A stretch of DNA of 64,000 nucleotides from Cranoglanis bouderius (GCA_023630585.1 CM042560.1:6732501-6796500); one strand, 5' to 3'. Shown: positions 47,024 through 58,516, numbered from the stretch's first letter. The notes: a model not told the origin generated them from the letters alone. Translations and numbers: made by a program.

Positions 47024-48343
47024 TTAGTACACCTGGATGACTAGGAACAGAAAATTGTTCAACCATGACTTACTGTTTCACAGGGGTATAAATATGAGGT
47101 AACACATAGGCCAAATCCCCTTAGTCACTCATAACAATGAGTAAGACCAAGGAATATAGCAGTGATGTGCGGGTTGTTGAGCAAAAGATTTTTGAACTTC
47201 ACAAAATGTGAAGTGGCTATAAGAAAATAGCACAAGCATTGAAAATGCCCATTTCCACCATCAGGGCAATGATTAAGAAGTTCCAGTCAACTGGAAATGT
47301 TATGAATCAACCTGGAGTTGGACGTGTGTCTATATTGTCTCAACGCACTGTGAAGAGGATGGATCGAGTGGTCAAAAAATCTCCAAGTATCACAGCTGGA
47401 GAATTGCAGAAGTTAGTTGTGTCTTGAGATCAGAAAGTCTCCAAAACTACAATCTGAAGTCACCTACATCACCACAAGTTGTTTGGAAGGGTGTCAAGAA
47501 AAAAGCCTCTACTCTCATCCAAAAACAATCTCAAGCATCTTCAGTTTGCCAGACACTACTGGAACTTCAAATGGGATTGGGTTCTATGGTCAGATGAAAC
47601 CAAAATAGAGCTTTTTGGCAATAAACACCAGAGGTGGTTTTGGCGCACACAGAGAGGTAGCCATATGAAAAAGTACCTCATGCCCACGGTTAAATATGGT
47701 GGTGGCTCTTTAATGTTTTGAAGCTGTTTTACCGCCAGAGGACCTGGACATTTTGTTAGGATACATGGCATCATGGACTCTATTAAATATCAACAGATAT
47801 TAAATGAAAACCTGACTGCCTCTGCCAGAAAGCTTAAAATGGGCAATGGTTGGATCTTCCAGCAGGACAATGATCCAAAACATACATCAAAATCAACACA
47901 ATACATGGCCATCCCAGTCCCCTGACTGGAACCCCATAGAAAACCTGTGGGGTGAACTGAAGAGGAGAGTCCACCAGCGTGGAGCTTGAAATTTGAAGGA
48001 TCTGGAGAAATTCTGTATAGAGGAATGGTCTCAGATCCCTTGCCATGTATTCTCCAACCTCATCAGGCATTATAGGAGAAGACTCAGAGCTGTTATCTTG
48101 GCAAAGGGAGGTAGCACAAAGTATTGACTAAAAGGGTGCCAATAATTGTTGCATGCCTATATTTAACAAAGATTTTTTTTGTTGATAAACCTGTGTTTTG
48201 TTTGCAGTTGTTTGAGATCCATGAGAGCAGAGTATTTTTGTGAATTCTTTGAACAAAATATCAAAAGATTAAACAATAAAGACAATTTTTCACAGCCTTC
48301 TTTGCTCATGTTTACCAAGGGTGCCAATATTAGTGGAGGGCAC
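47024..48343 (+). mobile_element. 5'-truncated Tc1-like transposon, sister of the 18112 element
   Basis: The right end (about 48130-48343) has inner and outer direct repeats (GGGTGCCAATAATTG; GGGTGCCAATATTAGTGG) and ends GAGGGCAC before TA. The left inverted repeat is missing: homology to the sister copy at 18112-21284 begins near 47024, just after a MITE and a short TATACAGTA-rich stretch. With one end lost it could not be mobilised. Confidence 0.88.
47137..48127 (+). pseudogene. Tc1-like transposase pseudogene in the truncated copy
   Basis: Begins MSKTKEYSSDVR at 47137 and ends GGSTKY at 48127. Readable blocks include MKMPISTIRAMIKKFQSTGN, VSILSQRTVKRMDRVVKKSP, WSDETKIELFGNKHQ, VKYGGGSLMF, WIFQQDNDPKHTS and a SPDWNPIENLW-like Glu block. 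Stops and shifts occur after KLVVS (TGA near 47426), after GGGSLMF (TGA near 47719) and near 47895, where a deletion removes the residues after KHTSK. It shares most of its sequence with the minus-strand gene at 18329-19335, but the lesions are different. Confidence 0.9.
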
Positions 48344-48649
48344 TAATATTATAGCAATATACTATATAATACTAGCTATATATCATTCTAATCTTGCTAG
48401 CAAACCTGCCAGAAAAACAGTAGTGCTGTACAGTTGGACAGTATGGTGGAGGTTAAATGCACTGCAAAAAAAATTATAACTTAGCAAATGAATATATCCA
48501 GAATTTAGTCAAATGTGTCTAATATTTCATACTATGAGATTACGTTAAAACAATGATTATTTTTTTAAGATTATTAAACCTATTTTCTAATTTCTAACTG
48601 GAAATAGTCTTGTCTTATTGGCAGAATGTTTTGGGTCAGAATGTTTTGA

Positions 48650-49124
48650 ATTCTCTATTTGATTGGTCAGGAGGTGTTGATTAATTTTCTAAAACAACAG
48701 CTCTGATTGTACTTCCAGATACAAGGTTTATATTAATCCACTTGTTCTAGTTCATTTCTACAGTATGGCAGATGCTCCACATGCACACATTTCTCAGTTT
48801 CTCAGTCAGTTTCTCAGTCATAAGACAAGCTGCATTTTTTTTTTGTCTTATTAACATCAAGATAGAGAGACTGGTGAAGGAAAGATTGTTTATAGCTGCT
48901 ATAATGTAAGTGATAGCTGGAATTAACTTGTTTCATGGACTTCTACAACATTAAATGTAATCACAAAAACAGGTAGTAAGCATGACGTCTTTTTCCAATT
49001 TATAAAAAATAAATTGCAAATTTCTGTGGTGCAAGAGGAATAAAACACTTCAGGATGGGCTTTTATTGGAAAATAATCGTTAATCATGTATTGTTTTCCT
49101 ACAACAGCACACCCTGTGTTATAT
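48650..49124. repeat. dispersed repeat family R, copy 5, reverse orientation
   Basis: Reads opposite to copies 1-4: TTTGATTGGTCAGGAGGTGT, TTAATTTTCTAAAACAACAG, then GCTGCTATAATGTAAGTG and AGGAATAAAACACTTCAGG. It abuts the Tc1/mariner element that follows at 49125. Confidence 0.68.
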
Positions 49125-50448
49125 TCCTTACTTATCTGTTAATAGAGATATTTACCACTGTGTAACATCACCTTTTCTTTTAATAACACTTATTAAGTGT
49201 TTGGACACTGAAGACACCAGTTGATTAAGTTTAGCAAGCGGAATTTTACCCCATTCATCCATTATGCATTTCTTCAGCTGCGCAACTGTACGGGGCTTTT
49301 GTTGCCTTATTTTGCGTTTCATAATGCACCACACATTCTCAATCGGAGATAGGTCAGGACTGCAGGCAGGCCATACTAGCACCCGCACTCTCTGCTTACA
49401 CAACCATGTGGGCAGAATGTGGTTTGGCATTGTCCTGCTCTGGATGGCAGCATATGTTGCTCCAAAATATGTATATATCTTTCTGCATTAATGGTGCCCT
49501 CACAGATGTGCAAGTTACCCATGCCATGGGCACTGACACACCCCCATACCATGACAGTTGGCTTTTGGACCTGATGCTGATAACAGCTTGGATGGTCCTT
49601 TTCCTCTTTGGCCCAGAGAACACAACGGCTGTTTTGTCCAAAAACTATTTGAAACGTTGACTCGTCGGACCACAAAACACGATTCCACTGTGCTACTGTC
49701 CGACCCAGAGAAGTCAGCGGCGCTTCTGGACAGTGTTGATGCATGGCTTCTGCTTTGCATAGTAAAGCCTTAACTTGCATCTGTAGATACAGCGGCGAAT
49801 GGTGTTGACTGACAAAGGTTTACCAAAGTATTCCTGAGCCCATGTCAGGATATCCATTACAGACTCATGACGGTTTTTAAGACAGTGACGTCTGAGGGAT
49901 CGGAGATCACGCAAATTAGAAGTGGTTTTCGGCCTCGCCCTTTACGCACCGAGATTTGACCAGATTCCTTGAATCTTTTAATTATATTGTGCACTGTAGA
50001 AGGTGAAATGCCCCAAATTGCACCGATTTGTCTTTGGGGAATGTTGTTCTCAAAGTGTTGGATTACTCACTGACGCATCTGTTGGCAGGTTGGCGAGCCT
50101 CGACCCATCCTTGCTCTTGAAGGACTAGGCATTTTTTGGAGGCTCCTTATATACTATGATTAGATGATTGCCTCACCTGTTTCACATCACCTTCTTATTT
50201 CAACTTGTCACATCGCTATTAGTCCTAAATTGCCCCTGTCCAACTTTTTTTTGGAACGTGTTGCATGCCTCAATTTCAAAATAAACATTTATCTTCAAAA
50301 AAATATGCAGTTGATTAGGTAAAACATGAAATAACTTGCCTTTATATGTTTTTTGTTTAAATACAACTCAAAGTACATTTACAAATCACTCCTCTTTGTT
50401 TTTATTAGCATTTTCCATACTGTCCCAAGTTTTTCGGAATTGGGGTTG
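49125..50448 (-). mobile_element. Tc1/mariner-type element lacking its 3' inverted repeat
   Basis: The right end carries a long terminal repeat ending GGAATTGGGGTTG at 50448, followed by TA. On the left, homology stops close to the transposase stop codon (49152), where the neighbouring dispersed repeat begins, so the 3' terminal repeat is missing. The same terminal repeat occurs alone at 26850-27103. Confidence 0.82.
49152..50132 (-). pseudogene. Tc1/mariner-type transposase pseudogene
   Basis: On the minus strand the gene starts MPSPSRARMGRGSPTCQQM at 50132, has an in-frame stop shortly after (MRQ*VIQHFENN), and then a helix-turn-helix region (PQRQIGAIWGISPSTVHNII). A frame change occurs near 49910, before LRDLRSLRRHCLKNRHESVM, and another near 49400. 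The catalytic part reads WSDESTFQIVFGQ (first Asp), VMVWGCVSAHGMG and PACSPDLSPIENVW (Glu), and ends KRKGDVTQW. The block around the second Asp is damaged. It is a different family from the other Tc1 copies here. Confidence 0.87.
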
Positions 50449-51378
50449 TAAATAAAAGTGTATTTAGCCAAACGGTGGTTCACCATAATAAATCAATAGG
50501 GATAATGTTGGATAATATTGTTGTTTGGAGACCAAGTCTAGCAATATAATTTGCCTACAACGCTCACATACACTTGGGGAAAGAAAATGTTGGGGAACAA
50601 TTTCTTTAATTGCCTCCTGGAATGACATCAGTTACATTTTATTTGTTCTACTGCACAAGACTCAAATTAGCCTCTCGGTAACCTCATTTTACAGCCACTC
50701 CTCAGTGGTTTCTCTCACCTCCTGTCCCGGGCTTTTCAAACATTTGGGGTTCCCCTGTGAAAATGGCCAGGACACTACAAAAGGGTCGGGGAGAGGTCAA
50801 CATCAGGGGGGGAAAAAGGGCTGCACTGCAATTCCCTCTCCTTCGCACCATGGCCATGAAATGTCCAACAGGTGCACATGCATGGGTTAGGAACACATTT
50901 TCCTCATAGCCAGCTCACTGAACTGAGACAGACACTGGTGTGTTGTTTAAGATTTAGTGGACTACCTAGGGTGTAGAAGCCATTCCTTTGTACCCTATGT
51001 ACTATAGTGTAATTTTGGGACTTTTAATGAGAAAATCGAAATGTTGTGGTGGTGAAGTATTACGTACTGTAGAAATACCATTTACAATAAGAAGTAAAGT
51101 AAGTAGGCCTACAGATTATTTTTCATAGAAGTCATACTCGCAAAAAAAAAAAAAGAAAAAAAAAAGAATGTTCACCATGATATACATTGCAGGAATTATC
51201 ATTTGCCTAAGTAAAGTGAATTTATGTATCATTTTAACAATTTTAAGGAGAAAGACAAGCTATAGCTCGGCTATCAAGCTATCTATGTGCAAATTCAAGT
51301 ATTTAAATATATTTTGGTCTTTAGAGTTTGTGTTGAACATCAAAGGAACAATATATGCTTTGAAGTAGCATGGGGTAG

Positions 51379-51382
51379 AATC

Positions 51383-51417
<35 letters not shown>

Positions 51418-51430
51418 GTCTCTGTCTCTC

Positions 51431-51461
<31 letters not shown>

Positions 51462-51462
51462 G
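51379..51462. repeat. (CT)n/(CTGT) imperfect microsatellite
   Basis: CT units with regular TGTCT interruptions. Confidence 0.85.
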
Positions 51463-52385
51463 CAGTGATACTGGGGGGAAGTTGTCTGCATTACAACCTT
51501 GCTTCTTTTGCCACAGTGAATTCTGGACTATTCTTTTCAAATTTAACCTCATGTTCATGTTGAAATAATGCACTGCACTATATCTGATGTTCCAGTCATG
51601 GAACAGAATCTTGCTAGAAATTCAAAGGAATACAAACTAGGCAATGTGATTGAATTTTGTTCGATTTTAAAGTTGTACAGTGGAGTTATGAATGTTATCC
51701 CCATTCTTAACCCTAACCTTGATCTTTGTAAGTCTTCATACAAAATTCAGTAGTGCAAATTGCTATGAATTTGTAAGTTGATCCTTCTGACTTTACTGGT
51801 ACCAGCTAAGATCCTCAGGCAGCTAAACAATCTCTATTGCAGGTCTTTGATAATCCTATAAAACACTCTATAGCTTAAAAAATCCTTCCACCCACATTAT
51901 GTGCCACCATCTAACAACTTAGCAAACCAGGCGTTAAGTGTTATAGAGTGATCCACTTCCATGTTATCATTTTATGACCAGTATTGGCTAATAAAAGTGT
52001 GAAATTATAAGACACGTTTGTTCCGGGACCTGGGTGGGAGGTGTGACACGCTTTGAAGTGCTCTTAGTTAAAGCTTCATACCACAGCTTGTTATAAAATA
52101 GCCTGGAGCAGGTCAGTTACTGCTAAACACTTCAAAACCAGAGAGGTGGTGAAAGAAAAACAGGAATGTACAGTTAATATCTGGATGCTTTATTAGTCTT
52201 CCTGAGGTTCATTAAGTGTAACAGAAAAAATAAATAAAATAGACATGATGACGATATTAGACAGGTCGAGTTATATTAGTATTTTTTAAAAATAAGATTA
52301 TGGTTAATATTATTACTAATACGAGGTATTCTTAAATATATATTACAATTTACTTTATAACATTTGGCATTAATTTATACATTTG

Positions 52386-52444
52386 TTATATTATATTATA
52401 TTATATTATATTATATTATATTATATTATATTATATTATATTAT
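52386..52444. repeat. (TTATA)n pentanucleotide microsatellite
   Basis: About 11-12 units of TTATA. Confidence 0.88.
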
Positions 52445-53841
52445 TCGTACAGTTTGAATTCTTATTCACATCATGGGTACCATCATTTCCTTTACTACCA
52501 TATTACATCAAAATATAGCGCCACCTGTTGGTAAACTACTGTTTCATACAGTATGAGTATGGGATCCAAATAAATATATACACTCTATCAATAGACTTAA
52601 GGTCTTTGTAAGAGGTTTCATGCTTCAATATGGACGACCAGGTTGCCAGGTTTCCCACACCAATCACCAATAAATCAACTCTGAACTGATGGAGATTAAT
52701 CCATGGAAAAATTATACACAAAATATACAGAGAACACTTTTAGTAAAGGGGGTACAAAAGGGGTACATTTTTTTTATTTCCATGGCATCCATGGCAAACA
52801 AGGTAAATATGGCCTAATAGGTAGAACAGTGGTCCTTAAGGTACAGCTAGGCACATTTAAATTAAGTTTTGCATGTACATACATCCAATTTTCCAGGTGA
52901 AAGATTCAAATGGTGCAAAATACATATCATTGATGATTCCATGACATGTACCACATAGTACCATTTATCCTGATAGTGAACATTCAACAGGAAGACAAAT
53001 TAGCTCATATATTTAACACATTTTGGCAGATACTCTTATCCTAAGCAAGTTATCAAACATAAAACCAGCTGATGGAGCAAAAATACAGTACACTTGGAGA
53101 ATATTTAAAGAACAGATAACAGCAGACTAGACCATTTCAAACCACATAAGAAACTGTGTACAATACAATATAGTGGTCTAAAACATCTGTGGAACAAATG
53201 GAAACCATCGGCCTACCAACCCAAGACATTTTATCCAAAATGATGGCAGCTTGCCAAAGTAAGGTGAATTATGCGAAGAATGATTTAAATGGTCAACAAA
53301 AAGAAGGCCACATGAGCTACAAATCTATGATCAATAGACAACTTTTGAACTCAGTATGGTTAAAACTCAGCTCCAGTCCACACTAATACAAATATTCGTT
53401 TGAAAATGCATAACCCCTTTTAGTCTTTTGGTCCACAATGAAAAAGTGGAGAAGAAGAAGTCTTTTCTTCATTTTCTATGATTTAATAGTGCTTTTTTTT
53501 TTTAGTGCAAGCACTAGTACTTTGTATTCACTTCTGTATGACAAACCCCTGCATACTCAATACTGTTATCACCCGCACAAATCTTTTTGATTGCTGCTTA
53601 CCCTAGATATCTTTGCTCGCATGCACCACATCAAACTGCATGGCAGAAATAGCTAAATCTTTCTTGGGTAGCTTTTGTAATCCACACTACACACTGTGCT
53701 CAATATAGCCTTATTTCTACCTTAGGGGATGGGAAACGTTTTATACGTTACCTTATGTATGTGTGAAAGGTACTGTAGGAAGAAATATACAGACCTGGCA
53801 ACCCTTGTTTCGTTTTGACGTTGAGAGGAGGAGGAGGTCTG

Positions 53842-53843
<2 letters not shown>

Positions 53844-53891
<48 letters not shown>
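53844..53891. repeat. (GT)n microsatellite left of axin2
   Basis: About 23 GT units, followed by AGTAGTAGTA and a CTTTGATA motif. Confidence 0.9.
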
Positions 53892-53892
<1 letters not shown>

Positions 53893-54420
53893 TAGTAGTA
53901 CTACCCTTTGATATTCTGATACCTCCTCTGCTCAGAGAGAGGAGGATCCACGGCATGCTTTACTTCAGACCAGTTGCTGAATGGAACACGAGCGAAGCCG
54001 CAGCTTCTTTCTTTCTCTCTCTGTCAATGAGAACACACTTCCCTCGCATCTGTCCATTATTTTTCACGGATTTACTGCTTATTCTACACACGAGAGGAGC
54101 ATTTTCCTGGATTATACCGAATTAGATTTAAATCTGGATTACCGGATCACGTAAATTTAAGACTGAAACCCAGGACTGCGTTGTGTTTAGACCTCAACTC
54201 CGCACGTTTCTTCACTTTTTTTTTTTTTTTTTTTTTGCGGCGTGATGAAAATATGGTACGAACGTGAACTGCATGTTTTTTTGTGTGTGTGTGTGTGTGT
54301 TGCTATGACAACTGCTTCGAATTCCTTGTCTTTAGATATAGTTTGATGCTTTGTAACCTTATTAGTAATGATTGTTGAGTTGCATTGCAAGGTTAATTTA
54401 TAGGCTGTTCATGCGCCTTG
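53891..54420 (+). promoter_or_regulatory. candidate axin2 promoter / first non-coding exon region
   Basis: This stretch lies 1-1.5 kb left of the axin2 coding start, right after a long GT microsatellite. It contains CTTTGATA (core 53906-53912) and CTTTGTA (54349-54355). Both match the TCF/LEF core (WWCAAAG on the opposite strand), as expected for a gene that is a direct Wnt target. Possible weak donors (CACGTAAAT near 54149, ATGGTACGA near 54255) could close a non-coding exon, but none is decisive. The position is inference; the motifs are seen. Confidence 0.3.
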
Positions 54421-55288
54421 GGATAAGTTTATCTTGCATTATGTACTGTATTAGGTTCACCCATGACTATAGTGCATGAAGGTTTTTGTTGATAAGCGCT
54501 TATAGCAACAGATTTTAGTTTGGAGTTGTGTATTAAAACTATTTGATCTCCTTGAGTAGTATCACCTTTTCACTGTTTCTAAGAAACACGGCAAAGCATC
54601 TAAGTTCAAAAAGTTTAGAGATGCGCTTGGAGTTATGGTCCGTAGGATACTGTGTATCATCGCGATATTTCATGTTTGATTTTAGTATCTCGATAACAGT
54701 ATGTACAAGGAAACTGATGGAGGCTGATGTATCTAACACGCTTGTGTCTCAGATGAAGCTCAGAGACAAAACCAAAAACAAGCAGCACTTTCTATAAGCT
54801 AAGGAGACAATTTATATTATATTTCTGATAATGAAACAAGTAATCATTTTGACTTCTTGTAGCATTCTGCCCAGTATATATAAACTATAAAACAGCTCAA
54901 TTATGATTGTATAGTAAATAGAATGACATAACAAGGACATAAAGGGGATGTTTGGATTGAAAGGCAGATGGATAGAGAGCGGGTTTGTCTCACTCTGTTG
55001 AGTCCAAATCTGTGCAAATGATCAGTCCACATCTTTCACACTGGTCATCGCGTGTTTCCCTCGAGGCTTTTTCTGCCGTGCGGTTGTCAACGATTGGCAG
55101 AAGACAAAAAGTTTACTTGTCGCTTAATGAATGAATCATGGGCAAGCATTTCTGTGTGCATTGACATTTACCTGTCTTAAGATCTGCTACTGAAACTGAT
55201 GTTATTTAATAAATGCTAAACACTGTTCATGTCTTCGAAGTGTTTCTTTCAATATTTCTGAAGTGAACTCGATTTATTTGTGTTACAG
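54421..55288 (+). other. sequence before the axin2 coding exon, probably first intron
   Basis: AT-rich, repeat-free, ending in the acceptor TTTGTGTTACAG. Probably the intron after a non-coding first exon. Confidence 0.4.
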
Positions 55289-55372
55289 AGAGGCTCAAAT
55301 CTCCTCGGCTCCGGTCGCCCGTGAGAAGTGATCCGAGGTGCACTTACAGGCGCGCGGAGAGGAAACGGAGCC
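55289..55372 (+). other. axin2: axin2 5' leader part of the first coding exon
   Basis: A good acceptor (TTTGTGTTACAG, AG at 55287-55288) precedes 84 bases of GC-rich leader that run into the ATG at 55373. Vertebrate axin2 genes usually have an upstream non-coding exon, so this acceptor is probably real. I could not fix the matching donor; the 53.8-54.4 kb stretch is the likeliest place for the first exon. A GTG in the same frame at 55328 is not the start, because the conserved protein begins at 55373. Confidence 0.55.
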
Positions 55373-56187
55373 ATGAGTCGCGCGCTCATTGAGCCCGTGA
55401 CCACCAGCTTCCGGGAAGACGCGCCCCGTCCACCGGTACCGGGAGAAGAGGGTGAGGAGGAGGCGTCGTCGTCGTTGTCGCGTCGCGATCCGTCCGCGTA
55501 TATGAAAATCAAGAACGCGGTGAAAACGGCGCGCGCGCCGCGGAGGGATGAGGACGGCCTGGGTGAGCCGGAAGGGAGCGCGTCGCCAGACTCGCCGCTC
55601 GCACGTTGGACCAAGTCGCTGCGCTCGCTGCTGGCCGACCAGGACGGCGCGCACCTGTTCCGGACTTTCCTGGAGCGTGAGCGTTGCGAGGACGCGCTTG
55701 ACTTCTGGTTCGCGTGCAACGGCTTTCGGCAGATGGAACTGCAGGACGCTAAGACGCGCCGCGTGGCGAGAGCCATTTACAAGCGCTACGTGGAGGGTCG
55801 CGGCGTGGTGGCCGAGCACCTGCGGGCGGCGACGCGCGCGTGCATCCGCGAGAGCGTCAAGAAGCAGCGGATCGAGCTGCGCATGTTCGACCAGGCCCAG
55901 ACTGAGATCGAGGGCGGCCTGGAGGAGAGCGCCTACCGCGCTTTTCTCACCTCGGACATCTACCTGGACTACGTGCGCTCCGGCGGCGAGAACGCGGCGT
56001 GCGCCGGCCACGCCCACGCGCATGGCGGCCTGGCGAGCCTCGAGCTTGTGTGCGGCTACCTGCCGCCGCTAATCGAGGATAAGGAGTGGAGCTGCGGCGA
56101 GCTGAAGGCCAAAGCGCTGGCGGCTGTGGTCGGGCTGTCTGCTGAGACGCTGCGCGCCACCATGACTCTGCGCACAGCAGACTGCAG
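55373..56187 (+). CDS. axin2: axin2, first coding exon (N-terminus and RGS domain)
   Basis: This exon encodes residues 1-271 and two bases of codon 272 of Axin2, the Wnt-inducible scaffold of the cytoplasmic beta-catenin destruction complex. The start ATG at 55373 gives MSRALIEP, the N-terminus expected of fish Axin2. Residues 14-28 hold FREDAPRPPVPGEEGE-type sequence with the RPPVPG tankyrase-binding motif; residues 57-69 hold the second conserved motif (DGLGEPEGSA). The RGS domain, which binds APC SAMP repeats, spans about residues 81-203 and includes FRTFLERE, LDFWFACNGFRQME, MFDQAQTEIE and FLTSDIYLDYVRSGGEN. VCGYLPPL follows at 226-233. The exon ends ACTGCAG before the donor GTAAAT at 56188. 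Axin2 is preferred to Axin1 because of SPDSPLARWTKSL, GFRQMEL and VVGLS..TLRAT. The exon is very GC- and CpG-rich, and many Lys/Ile/Asn positions are Arg/Val/Gly/Ala. A short His/Ala run (residues 213-217) sits after the RGS domain. Confidence 0.96.
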
Positions 56188-56934
56188 GTAAATAAATAAA
56201 TAAATAAATAAATATGCTTGATAGATTTCCATAATGCATAGTCCTAACAGAAAACTGGTAAGAACAAACACTAGTGAAGTTTTATAAAAGTCAACATGAC
56301 TAGATTTGTTTAGTCACAGATCAGACCATCAGAGAGGTTTTATCAGATCCTAAAAGTTATCAGTCTTACAAGACTTGAAGCATCTTTATTCAATGAATAC
56401 ATATAAATGTTAAGTTATGATCCACTTTGTGAGTTTCAGGGCTTTTTAGTATTTAAGTACATAAATGACCATGTGTGATGATTTCTGAGGGGCTTCAGCA
56501 GTTGTTCCTCAGGGGAAGAACAAGCACTGAAAGGTCTGCAAATCAATCACGTTGACTTACTATTACTAGACAGTACGATGAATTAATAACACGGCTATTG
56601 CTCACCGGTAAACACAAACAGCAGCTGATTTGCTTGCATGTCGCAGAAGACAAGCTAACAATACGTGAATCGGCTTCATCAGTAGATTATACTGATCACA
56701 CAGCAAGTGGATAACTTACTCCTGCTAGACAATTTAATACCTGCATAATAGCTGCAGCCATCTGGTGGTCTGTTTTGTCATTTTAAAGTGCAACTATGTG
56801 GTGAAATGATATGAATGATACGAAGGTAGAGTAAGGGGTCGAATCCTTTCTAGTGACTTTGTTTGTATGAAATCGAAGGCCGCCTATAAACCAAGTCACC
56901 AGAAGTCAGGGTGGCTAGACTTGTATCAGAAAAC

Positions 56935-57175
56935 AGGTGGAAAAACATCTAAGATTGAAACACCAACAAGTCCATCTGCTTCCACTTACCACCACAAGAC
57001 AATTCTGTGACCTGTCCTGGACAAATAAAAAAAATAATAAAACCCCACAGATTCCCCCACAGAAATTAAAAGAACGATCAATGAATGTGTGGCAAAACAT
57101 CACTACGATTAAAACACAAGTCCATCTGCTTTGACTTAGCACTACAAGACGATTCAGTGATCTGCCCCGGACGAC
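56935..57175. repeat. diverged tandem duplication in axin2 intron
   Basis: GGAAAAACATCTAAGATTGA...AAGTCCATCTGCTTCCACTT...GACCTGTCCTGGAC (56938-57022) recurs about 150 bases later as GGCAAAACATCACTACGATT...AAGTCCATCTGCTTTGACTT...GATCTGCCCCGGAC (57090-57173). Confidence 0.7.
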
Positions 57176-57395
57176 TTAAAAACCTTCATGGATGTGAAAT
57201 TATGGCACTCTTGAATGCAGCCATCTGGTGGTCTGCTTTGGGCTTTTTGAAGTCAAACTTTGCGGTTTTGAGCCCAAACCTGATACTCAGCACTCTTTTA
57301 CTGTGGTGTGTATGTATGTACACTAATGTTTAGGGACAGACTATCACTCCACACTCATTAGTTATGCTGTTGAAGTGCTTTAAATTGGTGTGGGT

Positions 57396-57397
<2 letters not shown>

Positions 57398-57458
<61 letters not shown>

Positions 57459-57460
57459 TG
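57398..57460. repeat. (GT)n microsatellite in axin2 intron
   Basis: About 30 GT units. Confidence 0.9.
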
Positions 57461-57674
57461 TTTCTGGTTTTCTCTGTCTTTCTCTTTCACATCTCCTCCT
57501 CTCACTCACTCACGCACACACACACAAACACACACTCACACTTGAGCTGCAGAAGGAAGATATTTTAGTTTTGGTCCAAGATGAAAGATAAGAAGTTTTC
57601 AAGGAAGCCTTTGTGTTCTGTTCCACAGACGTTTCCAAACGCAGCTGCGCCGCACTGACACCGAGCTCCACGTT

Positions 57675-57681
<7 letters not shown>

Positions 57682-57718
<37 letters not shown>
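57682..57718. repeat. (GA)n microsatellite in axin2 intron
   Basis: About 18 GA units. Confidence 0.88.
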
Positions 57719-57720
<2 letters not shown>

Positions 57721-57986
57721 TCTGGGTTTTCTGCATGATTTTCAATCAAAGCCTGGTTTTAATAGCACTGACCGAGCTGGTCTTAGTACATCCACACAAT
57801 AAAGCGAGAGACATCTGGAAACAATTACATCGCAATGCACTTGAAGTTTTTTCCCCCAGTCCTTTGTTGTGTCTTAAAGACAGATCACTGGAGTAAACAG
57901 AACGCGGCCGCTCTTTTTCTGGATTTTAAAAAGTGGGCAGATGAAAAGAGCTTAAGCAAGAAGCATGACCAAATGGTTCCAAACTC

Positions 57987-58002
57987 TGTGTGTGCGTGTG
58001 TG

Positions 58003-58039
<37 letters not shown>

Positions 58040-58085
58040 ATGTGGCTGCCAACACATAGACAAAGTGTGTATGTGTGTGTGTGTC
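57987..58085. repeat. (GT)n interrupted microsatellite in axin2 intron
   Basis: Two GT tracts separated by a short unique stretch. Confidence 0.85.
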
Positions 58086-58203
58086 TCAGTGGAGACAAAG
58101 TGTCCTGCCGCTGCTGTTATGAGGAGGATGGGGGGTGTCGCTGACATAAGGGCATCTCTGCTTCTTCCTGCTGGTGTTTTCACTGAGAGCGAGGGATAGA
58201 GGC

Positions 58204-58262
58204 GCGGGGGGGGGGGGGGGGGGGGAGGGGGGGGGATAAGAGAGTCTGGGGGGTGGGGGGGG
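58204..58262. repeat. poly-G tract in axin2 intron
   Basis: G runs of about 20, 9 and 8 with single interruptions, on the coding strand. They meet the simple sequence rule for G-quadruplex formation. Confidence 0.85.
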
Positions 58263-58475
58263 CACATCCCTCCTCTTTCCCCACGGCCTGCGCCAACTCT
58301 GTGTGTGATGGAGTTTTTATCTGACACATGTGGAACTAATTTCAGACACCCCCCCACCCCACCCCCTCTTCTAAAGAGGCTCCTTCTCCCTTAGAATCCT
58401 GTATCTCGCTGCTTTTTGGCCGGTCCTACTTCTGCCTTTTATCTCTTTCTGAAAAATCTCTCTGATAGAGATTAA

Positions 58476-58476
58476 G

Positions 58477-58513
<37 letters not shown>
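58476..58513. repeat. (GA)n microsatellite in axin2 intron
   Basis: About 18 GA units. Confidence 0.88.

Positions 58514-58516
<3 letters not shown>

Larger units (their letters stand above)
50449..53843. other. upstream of axin2, no gene recognised
   Basis: Besides the microsatellites at 51379 and 52386, a CTCF-like motif (AGCGCCACCTGTTGGT, 52517-52532) is seen. No transposon is recognised in the last 3 kb before axin2, in contrast with the region further left. Confidence 0.45.

Noticed and set aside
55295..56023. A 242-codon open frame on the minus strand, and a 174-codon + frame (55548-56072), across the axin2 exon
   Set aside because: Both are by-products of the GC-rich exon, where stops are rare. 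The + strand frame starting at 55373 encodes conserved Axin2.
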